A stretch of 64,000 bases of DNA from the NCBI RefSeq assembly GCF_006874645.1, contig NZ_CP030082.1, positions 1,240,001 to 1,304,000 on the forward strand, given 5' to 3'. The notes under the pieces were generated by a model. It had not been told where the DNA came from. It worked only from the letters and a program-made list of their open reading frames with translations, and ran no database searches. The position numbers were made by a program, and so were the translations under genes. Origin of the DNA: Bdellovibrio sp. ZAP7. Lineage in GTDB: Bacteria > Bdellovibrionota > Bdellovibrionia > Bdellovibrionales > Bdellovibrionaceae. Each line of letters starts with the position of its first letter. The stretch's first letter is position 1. Of the stretch, positions 60,646 to 64,000 are shown piece after piece.

Positions 60646-61626
60646 ATGATAAATCAATCCGGGTCTCTTGAAGTTCACGATAGCTCTCGTTTCAATAATC
60701 TTTTATCTGGTGTTTTATTTGTTGCCTTGGGTTCCTCCAGTTACGGCATGCTTTCCACTTTCGTAAAACTCGCTTACAAGCAAAATTTCACCACGGCCGA
60801 GGTCACGGTTTCTCAAGTGATCTGGGGCGCTTTGATTTTGACGATCATGAATGGTCTTTTTAATAAGAACGCTAAAAAATTGACGACGATTGAAACTCGT
60901 CAATTGATGATTGCTGGGATCCCGGTGGGACTGACCAGTGTTCTTTACTATCTATCCGTGAAATATATTGATGCTTCTGTCGCTGTCGTTTTGCTGATGC
61001 AATCAGTATGGATGGGGATCGTGGTTGAAACGATTCGCAGCAAGCGTGCTCCTGGCATCGACAAAGTTTTGGCAGTGGCGATGATTTTATTTGGCACCTT
61101 GATGGCGACAAATGTTTTTGGTGCTTCCCATAATTTGGATATGCGGGGAGTGGTGCTGGCGGTGTTGGCGGCGATGTCTTTTAGCTGGGCGCTCGCTTCA
61201 ACTCAAAGTGTGGCGTCTCATTTACATCCCATCAAGCGCAGTCAGATCATGATGTATGGGGCTTGCATTGTTGTGGGGTTGTTTGGATTTCTAACTCAAC
61301 TCGGGCCTTATTATCTGAACGTGCGCCTGATCGGCGAAGAGTTCATTCGCAATCAGCCCTTTAATTTTTCTATCTTTATGTCTTACGGTTTGATCATCGC
61401 GATCTTTGGAACGGTGATTCCACCGATCATGTTGAACAAAGGGTTCCCCATCGTGGGAGTGGGCTTAGGGAGCATTATCTCGGCCGTTGAACTTCCTTTT
61501 GCGATGACGATTTCATTCTTGGTATTAAACGAATCCGTCGTCAGCACGCAGTGGCTGGGAGCGATGGTCATCATCATGGCGATCGTCCTTTTAAATTATA
61601 AAATGATCTTAAGAAGTGACTGTTAA
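60646..61626 (+). CDS. EamA/DMT-family membrane transporter
   Basis: About 327 residues; ATG at 60646 preferred over GTG at 60637. Ten hydrophobic helices in two repeats; the first begins LLSGVLFVALGSSSYGMLSTFVKLAY and the second MRGVVLAVLAAMSFSWALASTQSVA. DMT carriers export amino acids, nucleosides or drugs; substrate not predictable. Stands alone. Confidence 0.88.
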   Translation: MINQSGSLEVHDSSRFNNLLSGVLFVALGSSSYGMLSTFVKLAYKQNFTTAEVTVSQVIWGALILTIMNGLFNKNAKKLTTIETRQLMIAGIPVGLTSVLYYLSVKYIDASVAVVLLMQSVWMGIVVETIRSKRAPGIDKVLAVAMILFGTLMATNVFGASHNLDMRGVVLAVLAAMSFSWALASTQSVASHLHPIKRSQIMMYGACIVVGLFGFLTQLGPYYLNVRLIGEEFIRNQPFNFSIFMSYGLIIAIFGTVIPPIMLNKGFPIVGVGLGSIISAVELPFAMTISFLVLNESVVSTQWLGAMVIIMAIVLLNYKMILRSDC

Positions 61627-61708
61627 AAAACGCTCTTGATCAAATCGGCCAATTCATTTAGCATTTAAGAAGTGGCATCAAGTCACGTATCACTCAAGGG
61701 AGGTCCTT

Positions 61709-61756
61709 ATGCACATTCTATCTGTACACCAGGGCCTTCATTCGCACCTGAACTAA
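61709..61756 (+). CDS. His-rich 15-residue mini-ORF upstream of rsgA (possible leader peptide)
   Basis: MHILSVHQGLHSHLN, four His in 15 residues, is preceded by AAGGGAGG at five bases, stronger than most genes in the window. The codons for QGL contain AGGGCCTT (61731-61738), which pairs with AAGGCCCT (61780-61787) after the stop. This layout resembles a leader peptide with an alternative hairpin, 72 bases before the rsgA start. Function is inference. Confidence 0.5.
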   Translation: MHILSVHQGLHSHLN

Positions 61757-61787
61757 GCAATACAATTTAGGTTTTCGAAAAGGCCCT
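61731..61787 (+). promoter_or_regulatory. Candidate attenuator-like stem-loop between mini-ORF and rsgA
   Basis: AGGGCCTT pairs with AAGGCCCT, enclosing ACCTGAA / TTTAGGT as an inner stem. No clean T tract follows, so termination is uncertain; translation control is as likely. Confidence 0.4.
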
Positions 61788-61828
61788 TTAGTCATTTTCA
61801 ATTTTTGAAATTAACTTTAGGAGTTTTC

Positions 61829-62929
61829 ATGTTTATTTCCGATAAGGAATTTTTGTTTCTTTTTGGTTGGGACGACTTTTTTGAAAGTCAGGTTCCTAGC
61901 GATTCGTCGTCGTCTTTATTTCCTGCCCGTGTTGTATGCGAAGAAAGAAATCTCTATCGCGTGCAATCGGGATTTGAACAAGTATTTTGGGCGTCCGTTA
62001 CTGGCAAGATGCAGTTTAATGCGACCTCAAGAGTCCAATATCCCGCAGTGGGGGATTGGGTATTAGTGGAGCTACCCCATCAGTCCGACCGCGGGGTCAT
62101 CCACCGAGTGCTCGACAGAAAATCGACTGTTCACCGAAAGCAGGTGGGATCAAGTGCTGACATGCAGATTCTTTCCACGAATGTGGATTATGCATTTATC
62201 ACCTCATCTGTGAACGCGGATCTAAATTACCGTCGTATCGAAAGATACCTGGCGGTGGCTTATGATGCGGGGGTGGTACCGGTCATTCTTTTAACTAAGG
62301 CGGATACCGTTCAGGGAAGTATCGACGAAGTTTTGGCCGAGGTTCAAAATGAATTTGCGGGAGTGAAAGTGCATACCCTTTCCAGGGATGAATTCCAACA
62401 GGCAGAGTTCCTGCCGGAATACCTTAAAAAGGGCACGACTTCGGTGGTTATTGGTTCTTCGGGCGTGGGTAAGTCGACCTTGGTGAACTTCTTGATTGGT
62501 GAGGACGTCATCAAGACACAGGAAATCAGGGAGGATGATGATAAAGGTCGTCACACCACCACGTCTCGGCATCTTTATATTAGCCGTTACGGTGGATTGA
62601 TTATCGATACTCCGGGAATGCGTGAGTTGCAGTTATCCGATCATTCTGAAGGGTTAAGCAGTCAGTTCGCTGAAGTGGAGGAGTTGATTAACAGTTGTCG
62701 TTTCAGCGATTGCCAACATCAGACTGAGCCAGGTTGTGCGGTGAAAGCGGCGTTGGAAGATGGAACTCTGTCTGAAGAAAAGTGGCGCAGTTATCTTAAG
62801 CTTGAAGCCGAAGTGCGCGCAGGTTTACGGAAGCAAGACCGCGTTCTGGCAGCCGAAGATCGCAAGATGTGGAAGAAGTTAACCAACGATGCGAAAGAAC
62901 GGGCCCGGTTTAAGAAAAGAATCAGGTAA
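61829..62929 (+). CDS. rsgA: Ribosome small-subunit GTPase RsgA
   Basis: The ATG at 61829 has TTTAGGAG five bases before it; the longer frame lacks one. 366 residues. N-terminal OB fold, circularly permuted GTPase: ILLTKADTV (G4), GSSGVGKSTLVNFL (P loop), IIDTPGMRELQL (G3), and the C-terminal zinc knuckle INSCRFSDCQHQTEPGCAVKAAL. Helps mature the 30S subunit. It follows the His-rich mini-ORF. Confidence 0.95.
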   Translation: MFISDKEFLFLFGWDDFFESQVPSDSSSSLFPARVVCEERNLYRVQSGFEQVFWASVTGKMQFNATSRVQYPAVGDWVLVELPHQSDRGVIHRVLDRKSTVHRKQVGSSADMQILSTNVDYAFITSSVNADLNYRRIERYLAVAYDAGVVPVILLTKADTVQGSIDEVLAEVQNEFAGVKVHTLSRDEFQQAEFLPEYLKKGTTSVVIGSSGVGKSTLVNFLIGEDVIKTQEIREDDDKGRHTTTSRHLYISRYGGLIIDTPGMRELQLSDHSEGLSSQFAEVEELINSCRFSDCQHQTEPGCAVKAALEDGTLSEEKWRSYLKLEAEVRAGLRKQDRVLAAEDRKMWKKLTNDAKERARFKKRIR

Positions 62930-62937
62930 AACCCAAT

Positions 62938-62968
62938 AAAAAACCCACCGAGGAGGTGGGTTTTTCTT
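62938..62968. terminator. Bidirectional terminator after rsgA
   Basis: AAAAACCCACC-GAGGA-GGTGGGTTTTT with T runs on both strands, between converging genes. Confidence 0.92.
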
Positions 62969-63453
62969 TATTCTGGATCAGCTCCGTTCGGGGCGTCTTC
63001 CGTTTGGCTATTGCCCTGGCCGTTGTCTTGGCCATTGTCATTGTCGTCTTCGGAATCTGCAGAATCATCTGGAGGCAGTTCTTTTTTCTCGTTTTGCAGA
63101 CTTGCATCCAGTTTTGAAGGTGTTTTTGCAAGCATCGCATTGCAAGAAGGCTTTGCTCTATAGAAATGCTTCCACATTTCTTCGCCCGGTTTTCCCTTAA
63201 TCTCTGGAGACTGAAGCTCGGAGCCCATGTAAGAGCTCATCTTGGCCCATTCTTTCAGGTGTTTCAATTTACGTGGAATTTTGCGTTCCCCATCACATTC
63301 ACCTTGGGAGGCTTTTCCGCCTTCAACGATAAAGCTGTAAGCTTTCGGTGGGCCCTTCTTTTTTGCGAAGGCAAAAGAACCGGGATTCAAAGTCGGCTGA
63401 AGAAACAGAACACTTGCTAGGACGAAAACTTTTTTAAAACTGATTTTCCACAT
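62968..63453 (-). CDS. Secreted protein with acidic Asp/Asn-rich tail, unknown function
   Basis: Start at the ATG at 63453 gives 161 residues with a signal peptide (KISFKKVFVLASVLFLQPTLNPGSFAFA); the ribosome site is weak. The mature part is basic, with cysteines at GECDG and PSCNAM, and ends in a low-complexity DDSADSEDDNDNGQDNGQGN-type tail. Family not recognised. Converges on rsgA. Confidence 0.65.
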   Translation of the reverse strand: MWKISFKKVFVLASVLFLQPTLNPGSFAFAKKKGPPKAYSFIVEGGKASQGECDGERKIPRKLKHLKEWAKMSSYMGSELQSPEIKGKPGEEMWKHFYRAKPSCNAMLAKTPSKLDASLQNEKKELPPDDSADSEDDNDNGQDNGQGNSQTEDAPNGADPE

Positions 63454-63578
63454 ATAGGAAAATGCTAACAGCAAATCCCCCGGGAAGAAAAGATTAAAAG
63501 TAAGTCGTGTACCTGTTGATTTTAAACTACAACCCACATTTTCGTCTTTAAAGAACGCCAAAACGCATAAAAATAGAC

Positions 63579-63590
63579 TGATCTATATCA
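63579..63590. promoter_or_regulatory. FNR/Dnr-type site upstream of norB
   Basis: TGATCTATATCA fits the TGAT-N4-ATCA core of FNR/Dnr/NnrR sites, 96 bases before the norB-like ATG. Such sites often drive nitric oxide reductase genes. Confidence 0.55.
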
Positions 63591-63685
63591 TGGTTTCGAG
63601 ATTTGAACCGGGACGGAGACAATCTTTTTCATTTATGTTGGCGGTAATTGAAAACCCTTAGTTGTGGAAGTTGAGGATAAAAAAA

Positions 63686-64000
63686 ATGGGTAATAGGCGG
63701 TTGTGGTTATTATTTACTTTCGTCGTCGTGGCATCGTTTGCTGTCTTGGGATACTATGGCAGCGAAATTTACAGGCAGGCCCCACCCATACCGAAGCAAG
63801 TTGTAACAACCACAGGTGAAGTTGTTTTTACGGCTGAGCAAATTAAAGATGGGCAGAATGTATGGCAATCCATCGGCGGTCAGCAAGTAGGTTCGATCTG
63901 GGGGCACGGAGCTTATGTCGCACCCGACTGGAGTGCCGACTGGCTTCATCGCGAAGCCGTTTTCATGGTAAATGAGCTCGCTCAATCTCAGCACCAGAAA
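63686..64000 (+). CDS. norB: Quinol-dependent nitric oxide reductase (partial, N-terminus)
   Basis: ATG at 63686 with GAGGAT seven bases upstream, open to the window edge (105 codons). After one membrane helix (LWLLFTFVVVASFAVLGYYG) come GEVVFTAEQIKDGQNVWQSIGGQQVGSIWGHGAYVAPDWSADWLHRE, the N-terminal cytochrome-c-like extension of single-subunit qNOR (NorZ), which reduces NO to N2O with quinol electrons. The catalytic heme-copper part is beyond the window. An FNR-type palindrome lies upstream. Confidence 0.88.
   Translation, partial: MGNRRLWLLFTFVVVASFAVLGYYGSEIYRQAPPIPKQVVTTTGEVVFTAEQIKDGQNVWQSIGGQQVGSIWGHGAYVAPDWSADWLHREAVFMVNELAQSQHQK

Noticed and set aside
1-64000. tRNA, rRNA, CRISPR array, prophage or transposase genes
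   Set aside because: I looked in the intergenic regions on both strands and saw no cloverleaf, spaced repeat array, integrase, phage structural or transposase gene. Short or degenerate ones could be missed by eye.

Overview
The window is a gene-dense stretch of a bacterial chromosome. It has no tRNA, rRNA, insertion sequence, prophage or CRISPR array that I can recognise. The mixture of genes points to a predatory or predatory-descended member of the Bdellovibrionota, probably Bdellovibrio or a close relative. The pointers are many secreted hydrolases (lytic transglycosylase, amidase, subtilase, trypsin-like protease, phospholipase-D-like and SGNH proteins), PilZ proteins, lipoproteins with proline/threonine-rich stalks and a complete 2-oxoglutarate dehydrogenase. 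That assignment is inference from gene content; no marker gene for taxonomy is present.

Layout. 1-5.3 kb: tail of an outer-membrane-like protein, an ATP-grasp enzyme, a small S4-domain protein, two tandem four-cysteine secreted paralogues next to an XRE regulator, a radical SAM protein and lpdA (E3). 5.5-9.2 kb: a PadR / HAAS membrane protein / DUF4097-like operon behind an FNR-type palindrome, then a secreted PLD-superfamily protein. 9.2-12.3 kb: DoxX-SDR operon divergent from a LysR gene, and a lipoprotein. 12.5-18.2 kb: sucAB, gpmA and hsp20 with a structured leader. 18.5-28.6 kb: DUF4382-like lipoprotein, unknowns, an acetyltransferase, hutI, a Flp-pilin-like peptide, PlsC-like acyltransferase divergent from glpK, PilZ, mntH, a lone cNMP domain and an SGNH hydrolase. 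28.6-36.2 kb: radA divergent from an slt-oppB-oppC operon, a secreted unknown and a Tsx/OmpK-type porin. 36.4-39.9 kb: the information-processing cluster prs-rplY-pth-ychF. 40.2-47.2 kb: an FGE-fold lipoprotein on a long Pro/Thr stalk, amiC-rph-rdgB, a TolA-like coiled-coil protein and a trypsin-like protease. 47.3-57.3 kb: clpP, uppP-mscS, subtilase, PilZ membrane protein, enoyl-CoA hydratase, DTW protein, chrA, yciB and a dihydroorotase-family gene. 57.3-64 kb: coiled-coil membrane protein plus HEAT protein, a secretin N-domain protein without a barrel, DoxX, an EamA transporter, rsgA behind a His-rich mini-ORF, a secreted unknown and the start of a quinol-dependent nitric oxide reductase.

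How it fits together. The central metabolic genes (sucAB, lpdA, gpmA, glpK) supply TCA flux and glycerol-3-phosphate; glpK is divergent from an acyltransferase that would use glycerol-3-phosphate-derived lipid. Envelope turnover genes (slt with an oligopeptide-type permease pair, amiC, uppP) are spread through the window. Two FNR/CRP-type palindromes, before padR and before norB, suggest oxygen- or NO-responsive control at both loci.

The most unusual non-coding features are a dispersed imperfect-palindrome repeat family (one copy is a perfect 59-base hairpin holding the stop codons of two convergent genes), a His-rich 15-codon ORF with a strong ribosome site before rsgA, a possible RNA thermometer before hsp20, a G-rich / hairpin element between the amidase and TolA-like operons, and an orphan terminator suggesting a small RNA after sucB. 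I did not see an obvious multi-gene defence or mobile system.
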